Source: Pycnopodia helianthoides
Lineage: Eukaryota > Echinodermata > Asteroidea > Forcipulatida > Asteriidae
Reading direction: 5' to 3'
Assembly (NCBI GenBank): GCA_032158295.1
Contig: CM063243.1
Location: forward strand, 310,001 to 374,000
Length of the DNA stretch: 64,000 bases
This document shows, piece after piece, positions 1 to 12,460 of the stretch. A model generated the notes under the pieces. The model was given only the letters and a program-made list of their open reading frames with translations. It was not told where the DNA came from and made no database searches. The position numbers and the translations under genes are program-made. The number at the start of each line of letters is the position of its first letter. The stretch's first letter is position 1.

Positions 1-1799
1 CCGGACGGCCACTTCAAGGTGAGGGCTCGCTGAACTGATTTTGGCTATCGACCCAAATCAACTATCACCAGGGGCACGTTGCCACCTACTCCTGGGGCTG
101 AAACAGGGTTATACCCCCTTCACAGTCCGTAAGGATGTAGGCATGGGTATGATCCACTAGGAGCCTGGCTGGTAGAGCAGAATGCACTACCTTCCCTACT
201 TTTTACCAGCCAGAACTATCTACCACAACAAGTCAAACGTGTCTCACTTCAAAACGAGGTTTTCCAAAGGGTAAATGAAACATTGCCCCTCTGCATTTCG
301 GAATTATTTATCATTACACGAAGCATTGTCTTGGAATATTTGGCTGTATTAATGTATTTAATTGTTTTTAATTTCAGTATTTAGTAAATATTTGAACAAT
401 AACTATCCGTGATTTAAACCGGATGGAGTCATTTTGATGTTCAAATTTGATTTTGATGCTGATGGGCTTTTTTCACAATATAGTATTTACTCAACGCACA
501 GTTTCGTTTTTCCGTTTCACTGTCTGTTTGTTTCTTTGGTTTGGTTTGGTTTTAATTAGTTTGACCTGTATTCACACTTTGTTTCGATTGGGGTTCGGGG
601 TGTATAGTGTAAGTGTTTGGACACTGCGCACATGTTTCTGTTCTATGTTTGTTTTAATGAAATTTAGAATTAGGTTACCGCTCCACATTCTATATAACTT
701 TATTATTTAACAACACACGCACCACACGAAAACTGGATCTCTCTGTTATAGGCAGGTTTTGACCTATATCATGGGTGCGGCATAAGCGACACGTATGCCT
801 ACCTGATTTTACACTGGTATGGTACACCAAGGTCAGGAGTATGATAGACCGAAAGGGTATACACAAACTACAGTCAAAGTGCAACAGAAATAACAGCCAG
901 GGCCCAATTTCATAAAGCTGCTTAAGCAGAAAAGACTACTCAACGTTTTTCTGCAAAGCAAAACCAGATACCAGTTTCATTCTGTACATGGAAAATGGAA
1001 TTTTAGCTGGTAACCTTATTTTGGCAGACATTATTTTGTTGTGCTTAGCAACTTTTGATGCTTAAGCAGCTCTATGACAGAGGGCCCTGAGCTGTGGGCC
1101 TTGGGTATGCTGATTGAACATTACTCGGGTTTCATAACAATCAAATCGAGAAGATGAAATTTATAAATCAGCAAGTTTCTGTTTGTTTGTTTTTGTCTGT
1201 TTGTTGGGGTGTTTTAAAGCTGCATACGAAGTGTGGACCCGAGAACAAGACAGGTCCACAATGTGTAGGGCTTGAAACACTTTGTGGACTTACACACGTC
1301 CACACAGTAATTTTTACACTTACAGTGTTGAAAAATTTCCTTGAGGTGTACAAAGCAAAGGAATGTCTGCAGAGTGACTGCAACACAGAGCTCAGTGTTT
1401 TTGTTATGGTGTTTTGTTTTGTTTTTTCAAATAATTTATGTGTCACTTCAAGTCGAGAAAGGGATGAATGCAAACTAAGTATCAATTTGTTGGAAAATGT
1501 TGTCATCACACACACAAACATTCAAGTTACAACACCCTCGGCCCCTGCGTTTCCCTGTTAAGATAGGCTATGACGTATAACCAACGGTCGTAAGCAACAC
1601 GAACCCAGCTAGGCCTGCAGTGTTATTTTAAGGTACACAGAGGTCACAGCATTAAACGCCGACTCAACTCAGTAAACAATCACAACCATAGCGTTGTCTC
1701 TCTGTGCAACTACTGACCCCGTGTGCAGTTTGCTCCGTCACCAAAACTGAACAACGTCATAGCTTGGTTCCCAGGCTTCAATTGTTACCGGTACTAAAA
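1..1799. other. Upstream intergenic region, no gene recognised
   Basis: No exon with a recognisable protein and matching splice sites was found. The first ~210 bases have a higher GC content than the rest and may be the end of an interspersed repeat cut by the window edge. A MITE occupies 898-1089. The short ORFs at 447-710 and 1154-1561 have low-complexity or unbiased composition and no homology I can recognise. The P450 promoter should lie in the last few hundred bases, but I see no clear TATA box or other core element. Confidence 0.5.
898..1089. repeat. MITE, GGGCCC-ended family
   Basis: Terminal inverted repeats: left end CAGGGCCCAATTTCATAAAG, right end the reverse complement with a few mismatches (…CTATGACAGAGGGCCCTG), continuing inward through GCTGCTTAAGCA. 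About 192 bp, no coding capacity. Related copies lie at 11640-11867, 42952-43023 (partial) and 62717-62991. Confidence 0.7.
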
Positions 1800-4700
1800 A
1801 TGGCTGCCGATATGTTTACCGTCATAATTCTCGTCCCTGTGATCTGCATAAGTGCTTTGTTTTTGGCTTTTGTGATGTACATTCATTACCAGCATCGGAA
1901 GTATGCACATATTCCGTCACCACCAAGGGAAAGGTGAGTGTAGAGGGTATACGTTTGCGACTTTACATGAACTTTGAATAAATACTTATACAGTTAATAA
2001 TTATCACAAATGAAATAATACTATAATACTATATACACCGGTGTGTGTTAAAAACCCTCAAACCATGGAGGAAGGAAAGCTCAAATGAGGCACGTTGTCA
2101 GAACATACTGACACTTCTTATTTCCATTGTCTTAACCACATCGTATGTCTGTTGTCAGCTCATGCCATAATATCCTAAGCTGGACCGTACGTCCTAGACT
2201 GGGTGTAAATCAACAGGGGACGGTGATTTGGTTAGAAAGAGCAAGACAAAACTCTGCCAGCATATTTTTTTGTATAAAATCAGTATGTCAATAATTGTCA
2301 GTCGTATTGTCAATGTCCGTACTCTATGGGAAGATGGACCAAATTATAAAAATTATTTAATTAAGCAATCGCTATTTTTTCGAAATTGTGGGTGGGTGGT
2401 TCAAAAAAAATAACTGAGCCAGGAATAGCCACTGAAAACTATTGATGTAGGAGACCTTTGATCTCAAATATCTGCGTCATTTGAGGTATTACTCAGTTCT
2501 TCGACTTTTTTTACATTGACTATTCTGAATGGCCCCCTATATAAAGATAAAGAAAATGTTTTCAAAATGCCAAAAAAATCCTTTTAACTTACGGGAAAAG
2601 TTACGTTTGTCCCAACTTATAGGTGCCTCGTTTGAGGGTTTTAAGCACAGTATATACTCAGTACTTTCTCGGGTCATGTGAAAAGAAAATATTTCGGTTA
2701 TTAATACTCATACACGGTCCCTCGTGGCCTCATGATATAGTTCCATGAGAGCTAGGGTTGTGTGGCTGGAGGGGAGTCGATAAACACGAAACATATTACT
2801 ATGAAGTGAATGAGGAAACGATGATGTGTCAGGTTGGTGGTGTCTCAGTGACAAACATCTTTATAATAGTTTGATATTTCAATTATTATTTCGACTTGTC
2901 ATTCCCCTCAGTTTCTTCACTGGTCATTTGAACATGCTGGTCAGCTACAAGAAGAGGAACTTGTCATTTGCGTACTCATTTGTAGACATGTAAGTAACAT
3001 GTTGTGTCACTAATCACAACTAACGCGCAGCCAGCCAGTGGAGTAGACATTTTAGTCATCGAGAGTTTGGATGGAGGGGGCGGGGGGAAGTGGTTATTTA
3101 GCGTTATTTTTAGAGGGGGCTTTTTTATACTTTGCCAAGAGAAAGTATTTGCAAGTAGTATAAGACTTAATCCTCCGTATTATGATATACTGTAAAGTAT
3201 AAGAGTAATAATTTCTGAAACCATACAAATTCCAAGATACGTTTTTCTTTGATTTCTTTTAAGGGGGTGGCAAGAGGGGGCCAGGGTTGGGGGGGGGGTC
3301 AACCATCGAGGGCAGGTTCAATCATGTCTCACAATCCTTGAATCACAAATTGTTCTCATTAGTAATACAATGTACAATGTCATTTGAGTCTTGATTACTG
3401 TTATCGGATCAAGGGTTCGGAGTGCTTGAACAAGTCTCGTCTGCTGATAAAAAAGTGTCTCACAAATTCCTTGACCATCAATACTTTTGTTTGAGGCATA
3501 TTACTAGTTGTGTTTTATCTGTCTGTTTATCTACAGAATGAGAGAATGTGGCCCGATATTCCACGTATTTATGCTCTTCAGTCCGATTGTCGTCGTGTTA
3601 GATGCAGAGTTTGTCAAGGTAGGCCACATGAATATATTAAAGTGAATCAATCCGGAAGGGCTGTGGACTAAAGAGATATAAAATATATCAGTTATGGTCA
3701 TTACAGGCTACACTTATTGATGGATAAATCAAATGGTTATTTTTATGAATAAATTGTCGTTCATTTTCGTTTTACTCTTTATCCAAGGAAATCTTGTGCA
3801 CCAAAACCACGATCCATAGAAAGCCCTACTCATTCTATCGGATTTTCATGAAGTTATTTGGCGCTCGACTCATGGGTGATAGCATCGTGTGTGAGTTAAA
3901 TCCAGCAGTTCATGGACCCAAGAGATCTCTACTGAATCCCGCATTTCACAAAAGGTAAAACACGCCAAATTATGAAGCATGCCCCTTGGAGCTTTGGATT
4001 TCTTTACTATAATCTTCTTTGATGCATTAAAGATATGACCAGTCAATCCAGTTTTTCAAAGATTACGCCTGGTGTTTTAAGATTGGATTAATTTCATTTC
4101 AACAGGTGGATAGCATTTTCAAGATATTGCCGAAAATCTGGAAGAATAATCCGTAATTGGAATACACAATCTTGCATGAAACGATTGACAATTTTTTGAA
4201 TCCCTCTCTAAAACCAAATTCCATTGAAGGGAATCGCGTCTCAAATTGCTGCTTGTTTTCATGATCATTAATTTTGGGAGTAATTACCAAATGTATACCC
4301 TCCCAGATTTATTTAATTAGAAGGAAGGTCTTTAAACTTCAGTTTATTCTAGAAAATTCAGATTCAAAAGCTGATTTGGTGTCGGTTGCTATTATTTGCT
4401 TCTTAATAAAACTACTTTGTGTCATTTTTGTACTTTTGTTTAGTTGCTCAAGCTAACATGTTCTATCAAAGATGGCATTAGCATTACTGTTGCTCAATTG
4501 TTATAAGGATTATTTTTATAATTTTAAAACACAAACTTTCAATATAAAAGCAAAGTTCTTAGGTTATTCTCATCATCATCATTTCGACAGTTTATTGTAA
4601 GTTGCTTGCTGTACTCGATTATTAATCAACTATATTAAATCGAGAAAATATAATTATCTGTTGCAAACTGCTTACCAACTAAAATGACCTAGAGTATAAA

Positions 4701-7700
4701 TGTGAATTGTGCAGTAGCCGACCACCACTCATTTTGGTTTTAATCGATGATGATTTCTATTGAGTCACATTCACAACTTAAGACCTGCAACAAAACATTA
4801 AATTGATTCAGATATCTCGACCCATACCATTGTCTCAAGTTTCATTGTTTGTGATCATTATTTTTGTTGGTGTTTTTGTTCTTAGATATTTGGTGGATTT
4901 GATGCATCAGTTTAGTGCCAGTGCAGATCTTCTGATTGAGAAACTGAGCCATAAAGCTGATGGAAAGACAGAAGTGGCCATGTTGGATGAATTTAATAAA
5001 ACAACTCTGGATGTGATTGCAAAAGTACGGATATTAAACCCATCAATACAAAATGTGTTGAGTAATATTATAGTAAACCAATTGAATGAAACCTAATTTT
5101 GGAAGTGCGGAAATATTTAGCTAGTGAATAGGAGATCAGAATACTCTGATATTACTTCTGGGTCCTTGCTCTGTGGTTGTACACAGACCAAACAGAACTC
5201 TAACAGAACTAACCACAAACAACATTGCAAAATGACATTGCAAAATGCAAAAACACTACTTTGGCTCACAGCATTGGAGTTCAATGGAGACTATTGTAAT
5301 CACTTCTTTCATTATTGATTCTGAAATGCTTATAATGATTTCTATAGCGTTATAATTACTGTTATATTGATCAATCAGGTGGCGTTTGGACTGGACCTTA
5401 ATGTTGTAATGGACGAGAAATCTCCCTTCACTGAAGCAATCACAAAGTGTCTGAGTGGCATGAGTTCTAGTGTTAACACGCCATTCATGGAGGTAAACAT
5501 AACGAACATTGCAATATTGGTATAAACTAGTACTGAAGTCAATACTGTACATATACACACCTGTCTAAACATCTATTTTTTCATCAGATAAATGAGGATG
5601 TGAACTGTTTAGATTTCTTTCCAATCTTAATTTTACACTTAATGAAATACAAACTATTAATTAAAACTTCTCCCACAACGTTTATGACTGGAAATACTCG
5701 CAATTGAATGATATTTTTGAATTGATAATTGTATTTTTTTAATGGTATTTGAATCTTTGCAGTTTAATCCATTACCAGCTGCTCGTAAATACAAACAGGA
5801 AGTCCGAGATAGCATTAAGTTCCTAAGAGAAACCGGAAGAAAATGCATCGAGCAAAGATTGGAAGCAATGCAACGGGAGGAAGATGTACCTCAAGACGTC
5901 TTAACATACATCTTAAAATCAGTAACTGAAGTGTCTGGGAAAGATACAGACCAGATGGAAAACGTCATAGATGAGTTTCTCACCTTCTTTGTTGCTGGTA
6001 ATGGGAACCTCTCTGTTTAGAATCATTTAAAGACCTGGAACTTTTTTCCACAACACAATTTTGCTTCTTGCATTCATTCTTTCAAATTAATTTCCATTAT
6101 AGTCATTTAGTTACGTTTGGTTGAAGCCTAAGCATTGATTCCACAATTTGTAGTTTGTTTGTTTGTTGGTTTGTGTTTGTTTGTTTGTTTTGTTTGTTGT
6201 GTTTGTTTGTTTTGTTTTTGTTTGTTTGTTTGTTTGTTTGTTTGTTTGTTTGTTTGTTTTGTTTGTTTGTTTGTTTGTTTTTGTTTTTGTTTGTTTGTTT
6301 GTTGTTTGTTTGTTTGTTTGTTTGTTTGTTTCAATAAATGTTTACATTCATCATTTTGTCGAGTGCACGGAAGAAGGACATACGAACATTTACGAAGAAA
6401 GGGTGTAATTAAGCAACTAAATTGTGCTTCACGAAAACTGAGTGTGAAAGTTTGAACGGTTTTCTGCCAGGTAATTCTAGCATGCAACAAAAATGTAGCA
6501 GTAAATGCCCAAATAATTTGTCAGGAGCCATTCTATTGCTTATGGTGTTTCGTTATTGAAAAAGTTCTTTGTTTGCCGGTAAGAAGGGCGTAGAGCCTCA
6601 AGCCCTTCTTCCAGGCACACGACGATTTCTTACATCTCACTGTGAAACACAGATTCTATTATTCTTCATGGTGTTTTGTGTCTAAATTAATTTTCTATGA
6701 TCTCTTTGGTCAGGTCAAGAGACAACGGGCCAACTTGCTGAGTTTCACTTTGCTAGAACTTGGTCACCATCCAGAAGTCATGCACAGGTAGGTAAATATT
6801 TTGGCTAAAATCACAAAGCTGTTATTATTTGTTTATTTGTAATTAATTTGTCATTTTATCATGATGATCATTATTATTTATTATTTTGGGGGTCTTTAAA
6901 TGTTACATTCTCAACTTTGACAGATGGGGAAAGGAAATAAACTTCAGAGGATAGCTACATATGTACGGACTTAAAAGTCATTGGCTTTAAGATCGAAACT
7001 ATTAAATCTTGTCCTAAATATTTCCGTCACAGTGTTAACCAATTTTGTTTGATTGAAACAGATTGAAAACCGAGGTAGAGTCTGTGTATGGGGATAAGGA
7101 TAATTTGGAATACAGCGATGTTGTCAAACTCAGTTACATGATGCAGGTATGTATGTGAAGATAACGCTCAAACAAACGTCATAATGCGACGGTATATAAA
7201 AAAGTGTACAGCACGTAAAACCATGTTGGATAATCGATACTTTTGACTTCCAATAAACGCCAATCTAATGAATTACAGAACGCACTGACACAATAGTGTA
7301 TCTAGTACCAACGATGTGACGTTTTGAATCGAGACTACATCTGGATTTACAATTCATAATCAGGGTGCTATGCCAAGGTGAGAATCTGACATTGATTTAA
7401 TTCTTTCACTCAACTTTCTTCACTTTAGGTTCTTAAAGAAGTACTGCGTCTCTGGCCCCCTGTAACTGGTACTGGGAGAGAGCTTGCTCATGACGTCACA
7501 TTCAAAGGCTATAACTACCCAAAGGGTCTATTGTTTTAGTAAGTTTGTCACACAAACAGTCATAATTAAGTTACAATGTACATACTGTATCATTCTTGTA
7601 TTTGATTTTGCAAAACAACATTAACTACAAATTTGTCCTATACACCGATGCAAATTAATCCAAAATGCACCGTAAATGTATGGTATACAATTATGGATAA

Positions 7701-9397
7701 ACAGCAGTTTGAAGATGAGGTGACCTCGGGAAGAGAGATTTGGTTCCAGTCCTGGAAAATGAGGCTCCAATTCCAAAACTCCCACCACCCTGAAGTGCCA
7801 ACTAGTATAAAGAACCTATACTTTTATCACTTTCCAATGTTGCAAAGATACATAGCATGTATTGTGCAATTTACTATAGCTGTGAAATTAAAATAAGAAA
7901 CTTTCAGTGCTTTAGTGAAAGATGACACTGAATTCGACATCACCGTTAGTTTGCACTGATGTGACACTATTGTGTAGCTCGAGCTGTTCTAAATATGATA
8001 TTGTATCAAATTTATGTTATTGTGATTCCTGCAGATGAACACGTTTGCTATGGCAAGAATGGAGGAATATTTCCACGATCCATTGCAGTTTGATCCTGAT
8101 CGTTTTAATGAAGTGGTGACAAGTAAGATAACTGTCCTTCTATGTCATTTCTAAATCTCAATTACGTTATATACAGGGCGCTTCAAATGATGGAAAGCCA
8201 CTTTTGTCAGCGATTTTCAACTTTTTTTGGGGGGGCATATTATTTTCAAAATTCAAATTAATGGTACTACAATTTTGATCTTTGAGCATAAAATAAGTGA
8301 TGAAAATTATTGCAATGATATTTGAAATAATGCAAACATACTATATGTTTTTTGAGGCATTGCATGGTGAGGTATAATGTATATTCGGTTTGCGGTTAAT
8401 ACCATGTGTTAAAAATCTACTTTGCTGTGTAGATTTTGTTCTTTAGAAACTTGTCTTGCTATTTGTTCTACTACCGCGGAGTAGATTTTCGGAATTCGGG
8501 AGACTTCTCAGTTCTGAAAAATACTGTCCTGCTTATTAACTACTACCTGGACGGGAGGTAGGAAATCGGCCTGGACTACTACTTTAGCTTTGTGGATCGG
8601 GGGACTTCTCGTAATTAACTGCACTGCCGCAGAGTGAGCTCTTTTGGTCTTAACGTTTCGACTAGCTTGCTCTAGTCATCGTCACTAAATCTACACAGCA
8701 AAGTAGATATACACATAGTGTTACCGCAAACCGACTATGCTAACATACTATTGTTGACTTACAATGACTTCGGATCCATTATTTTTGTTGAACCCTTTCA
8801 GACCACAATATGCCTACTTTCCATTTTCCTTGGGCAGTCGTAATTGCATTGGGCAACAGTTTGCCATGGTGAGTAAAGATCACGTGACGTGACGATTATT
8901 ATACCCTTATTCAATGGGAGTCCGTTGGGCTTAGACGGATGGCCAGCCCAGTGTCTATTCCCAGCAACTTTACAGCCGTAGTAGTAAACTACTTTAGACT
9001 TTACAATTTATGCAATTTATTTTTACAATGTGCATTATTTATTTACTTTTTCTGTTAAATTTTTTCTCTCAAATCGAAGCTGATCGGAGCATGCCAATAA
9101 TTCTCTTCCAATGGCGGTACACGGGTGTTAGGGTTATTAGGGTGTTAGGGCGTGGCCAGTGTGTATTCCCAGCAACTCTAAAGCCACAATAAACCAATTA
9201 ACTTGTCCACATTTTTTGATTTCGAATTTCATGTGATCCGTTTATTGTTTTTTCAGATCGAAGCCCGTGTTCTCTTGGCCAAGTTGCTTCATCGATTCAA
9301 CTTTGACCTTCTACCAGGTCAAGGTCACGAGATTCTGGATGAACTTACACTAAAACCCCTGGGTCGATGTAAAAACTACATCCGACCCGTGGAGTAG
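1800..9397 (+). CDS. CYP46A1: Cytochrome P450 46A1-like (cholesterol 24-hydroxylase), 13 exons, complete
   Basis: Exons: 1800-1933, 2912-2989, 3537-3618, 3788-3954, 4886-5024, 5379-5492, 5763-5997, 6714-6787, 7062-7146, 7429-7538, 8035-8122, 8802-8868, 9257-9397. About 504 residues, against 500 in human CYP46A1. An N-terminal membrane anchor (residues ~5-28) is followed by a basic stretch and a proline hinge (HIPSPPRE). Exons 7-8 give the I-helix oxygen-binding motif (FFVAGQETT, allowing one indel). Exon 10 has the ExxR pair (KEVLRL). Exon 12 has the haem-thiolate loop FPFSLGSRNCIGQQFA with its cysteine ligand. Exon 13 ends in a CYP46-like tail (LTLKPLGRCKNYIRPVE). The known family role is ER-bound 24-hydroxylation of cholesterol; the substrate here is inferred. 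Three one-base frame problems occur (G run 6727-6729, G run 7524-7526, exon 11/12 junction), all fixed by adding or removing one G. The start codon precedes the only plausible anchor. It is convergent with BBS1. Confidence 0.85.
2043..2652. repeat. MITE-like inverted-repeat element in P450 intron 1
   Basis: The left arm (GTTAAAAACCCTCAAAC, from ~2047) is matched near 2628-2645 by the inverted arm (GTTTGAGGGTTTTAAGCAC). The ~600 bp between has no coding signal. Target duplication not resolved. Confidence 0.5.
6155..6332. repeat. (TTTG)n microsatellite in P450 intron 7
   Basis: Long run of TTTG with occasional TTTTG and TTG variants. It opens several frames (Cys/Leu/Val/Phe-rich on +, Lys/Gln/Thr/Asn-rich on -) that are not genes. 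Confidence 0.95.
6490..6650. repeat. Interspersed hairpin repeat with AAGAAGGGC/GCCCTTCTT arms
   Basis: An inverted AAGAAGGGC…GCCCTTCTT hairpin (~6581-6611) adjoins TGTCAGGAGCCATT. The same blocks occur in the other orientation at about 60425-60535, so this is a dispersed repeat in P450 intron 7. Confidence 0.55.
8385..8734. repeat. MITE with ~50-bp inverted termini in P450 intron 11
   Basis: The left arm TCGGTTTGCGGTTAATACC… followed by AATCTACTTTGCTGTGTAG is matched at the right end by CTACACAGCAAAGTAG… and ACCGCAAACCGA. About 350 bp. The middle includes an AACGTTTCGACTAGCTTG block. No coding capacity. Confidence 0.7.
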
Positions 9398-9994
9398 GAA
9401 CTAACATTTTAAGTCTTCAATGGTCAGTGCAGAAAATAATTGCCCGTGAAAAAAACAGGAATGGTTTAATGTACATGTAAATTTTTAAAATGATTTTTAT
9501 AGTTATATAAGTACTTTAAAAAATATGTGTATTTGCGAGGTGTGAAGTATTTCAACACTTAGAATAGAGCGTTATTAATGTCAGATACTGTGAGCTCTGG
9601 AAGCTTGGCTTTCAATCTCTAAATTTGCACCTGCCATTAGTACAAACGAGTGTTTTGCATCAGTCGTAGCTAATGTTTTACATCAACATTTAGTCAATGC
9701 ATTTACACCATTTAGTAAAAACAAATGTTTTACCACATCATTTAAGGGAACTTTCTCAAAAAGCGGCTGCAAAATGTAACCACTGTTCGAGTAGCTTAGT
9801 TCAATTATACATCAACCATTGTAATTTCCGCAAAAGAAATCTCAACAAACTCTTACAAGACAAAGTCAAATTTTCGAAATGTTTATTTATCTATATCCTC
9901 GTTCAGAAACAAAGCACATCACAATATATACATATAGTCATAGCCCTATTTATGTACAGACAAACACCAGCACTATTTCAGAGCTGAAGCTTCG

Positions 9995-10310
9995 TTTTTG
10001 TCAGGGCAAGTCAGCTTTTCCTTTGTAAAGGGCACTTCTATGAGAAAAACTTGAATTTTGTATGGACCTTTCCAAGGGGCACCAAGGCAATGACTAGGTG
10101 CCTGGAGGCAACTGCCTCTGTTGCATCCATAAATGATCAAGCCAGGACTCTGTGAAATGAATTCTGTCAATACTTGGTTCTTATAAGGACAAGGCGATTT
10201 CCCTGAGTGAAGGTCACCTCTATGAGGAAAACTTGACTTTCTATACAGGGACATTTCAAGGGGCACCAAGGCAATGACTAGGGGGCATGAAGGCAATCCT
10301 GGAGTATCAG
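9995..10310. repeat. Interspersed repeat with GGCACCAAGGCAATGACTAG blocks
   Basis: Contains GGGGCACCAAGGCAATGAC twice (about 10076 and 10260) with AAGGGCACTTCTATGAGAAA-type blocks. The same vocabulary, often inverted, recurs at 34386-34440, 44575-44950, 62480-62620 and 63195-63362. Class unknown. Confidence 0.6.
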
Positions 10311-11142
10311 ACCCTGTGGCATATTACATAGGCATCATACAAAAAGAAGTTGTCAATTCTTACAATTGGACTCATCCAGAATTCAAATAATCGTTGCTTA
10401 GAAGATTATTTTATATATATATACATTTGCCTCTCTGTTTTGCTATAAATGGATATGTTTTCGTTTGTGCTTGTTTATGCCTCTGACGAAGGTCCGGTTT
10501 GGATCGAAAGCCAAGGCCATCTACCCTACAAATTTGATACATATTCATACAATATATATATTTTTTAAGTAGCTTTTTCAAACAACACACTAAGATTTCT
10601 GTACAATGTATATACCAAGTGATTAAAAAATATATTCAACACAATTTTTCAGGTACATCAAATCAGAACACAGAAGATTAAAATCTGGTTTGATAAATTC
10701 TTGTCAAGGTGTATGTGTGGTTGAAGATGCCAGTTGCAGTCAGTTCAACTCTATCAACAACTTTAACTGCATCAAATACCTGTTTTCTTTTTCATCTAAA
10801 GTTACTGGTGTGATAACTAAATAACTGATCTGCATCTCCTTCCAGAGTATCTTGAAACATTTTCTTAGCTTATAAACTTAAAATTTGAAAATGTAAAAGA
10901 TGTTAAGCTGTGATACCATAAATGGTTTTGTTAATCAATCTTTATATTAGGCCTATGGTTCATCATCATGTTATAGTTAACCTCCTTTTTCACTAGTGAT
11001 GAGGACATCGCCTTCTAAGTACATGAACTTTGTTGAAAGAACTTCTGAAAGCCCACTTGTTTCTGGAGGCTTGCTAACCATCAAAGACGTATTGACTTCT
11101 TCTGTGCCTCAGCGCTTTTGAGCAAACCTTTGATTTAGGCGC

Positions 11143-11484
11143 TTAAAGGCCCTGTACACTATTGGTAAGATCGAAAAACACAATGTTCACAGATTCACAC
11201 ATAACTTTCATGATTTAAAGTAAGTAATGGTAGAAAGGGTTCCTTAAAATATTTCTGCCTAAAATGATATTGTTTCTGAGAAACGAGTAAAACAATAGTA
11301 ATTATCGCGCGCGATAATTTGAAAAAACAGAAAAAACATAAGATCTCTTTTCACTATTTTCTCGTGACCTCGATGACCAATTGAGCTCAAACTTTCACAG
11401 GTTTGTTTGTTTATGCATATGTTTAATCACACAAAATGTGGACACTGATTTTGAGCTGTTACCAAATGTGTACAATACCTTTAA
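11143..11484. repeat. MITE, TTAAAGG…CCTTTAA family, ~342 bp
   Basis: Begins TTAAAGGCCCTGTACACT and ends AATGTGTACAATACCTTTAA, an inverted terminal pair. A second near-identical copy in the same orientation is at 41516-41852. The ends are palindromic (TTAA), so the exact target duplication is ambiguous. Confidence 0.75.
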
Positions 11485-11492
11485 TACATTTT

Positions 11493-11525
11493 GTATGATT
11501 GATTGATTGATTGATTGATTGAATT
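11493..11525. repeat. (TTGA)n microsatellite
   Basis: Perfect GATT/TTGA tetranucleotide run of about eight units, immediately after the MITE. Confidence 0.9.
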
Positions 11526-11639
11526 GACTAATGTATACATATCTGTTTGACAGATTAGCTAGTAAGAGACACATAGTGTCAGTAAGTTAATTGTGTAAAC
11601 ATTATATTAAGTGCATATATTTTGTGACTAAGTAACCAG

Positions 11640-11867
11640 GAGCTCAAATATCATCGAGCTGCTTAAGCAGAAAAAAAAGTAGCTAAGCACAGGCTCACAA
11701 AAGTAACCGAGCACAACAAAATTATGCTTACCAGAATAAGGTTACCAGACAAAATACCATGTCACATGTAGCATATTAGACTGGTATCCTGCTTATCTTT
11801 GCTTAGCAGAGAATTTACAAGCAATATTTATTGCTAAAGTAGCTCTATGAAATTGGGACTTGAGCTC
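11640..11867. repeat. MITE, diverged member of the GGGCCC-ended family
   Basis: Termini GAGCTCAA…TTGAGCTC enclose the family's inner blocks (GAGCTGCTTAAGCAG at left, GTAGCTCTATGAAATTGGG at right). About 228 bp. Confidence 0.6.
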
Positions 11868-12048
11868 TGACAACTTACGCTTATTCATTCTAAATAAATA
11901 GTGACAGTGTACTTAGACTTATTTTGTATTCCAAACCGAATAATGACCACACTTTGTTTAATTGGTAACTAGTTTTTCAGATCAATAAATAATCTTCATA
12001 ACCAGCATGAGATTGTTTGAAGCAATATACTTGTATATGGTCTTTCTT

Positions 12049-12438
12049 TTAAAGGAACATTACAGAATTGGTAAGAAAAAAACTTGTAAAAATACTTTTG
12101 ATCACAGATTTACATAAACTTACACGGTCTAATGATGATGATAGTAGAAAACATCCCTTGAAATATTTCTGTCTGAAATGCCATATTTGATGAGAAATGA
12201 ATAAACTAATTTTCCGATTGAGTTTATCGCTCAGTGAGCGTTTTATTTCATTTGTTGAACCTATATGATTTCATGCAAATGTGTAATCGGGTTTTCACTA
12301 TTTTCTCGTGACCAAGATGGCCGATCGATCTCAAACTTCTACAGGTTTGTAAGTTTATGTATATGGTGGATTACATAAAGTGCTTACACTGCCAGCAACT
12401 GTTTTGTTAGCAAAAACCAATTCTGTAATGTTCCTTTC
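12049..12438. repeat. MITE with long arms, 22 bp from the BBS1 stop codon
   Basis: Arms TTAAAGGAACATTACAGAAT and CCAATTCTGTAATGTTCCTT; about 390 bp. Copies at 38344-38735 (inverted) and 42552-42949. Because BBS1 is read leftward and stops at 12461, this element lies in the BBS1 3' untranslated region if the transcript extends that far. Confidence 0.8.
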
Positions 12439-12460
12439 AGATACATGGAGATCCCTAACA

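Larger units (their letters stand above)
9398..12460. other. Convergent intergenic region between the P450 and BBS1
   Basis: Holds the 3' untranslated regions of both genes and at least four repeats (listed separately). No exon recognised. The 107-residue minus ORF at 9973-10296 lies in an interspersed repeat. I could not fix a polyadenylation site for either gene. Confidence 0.6.

Noticed and set aside
5256..5572. 100- and 65-residue minus ORFs
   Set aside because: Overlap P450 exon 6 on the other strand; no independent coding signal.
6128..6490. Lys/Gln/Thr/Asn-rich and Cys/Val/Phe/Leu-rich ORFs
   Set aside because: Translations of the (TTTG)n microsatellite.
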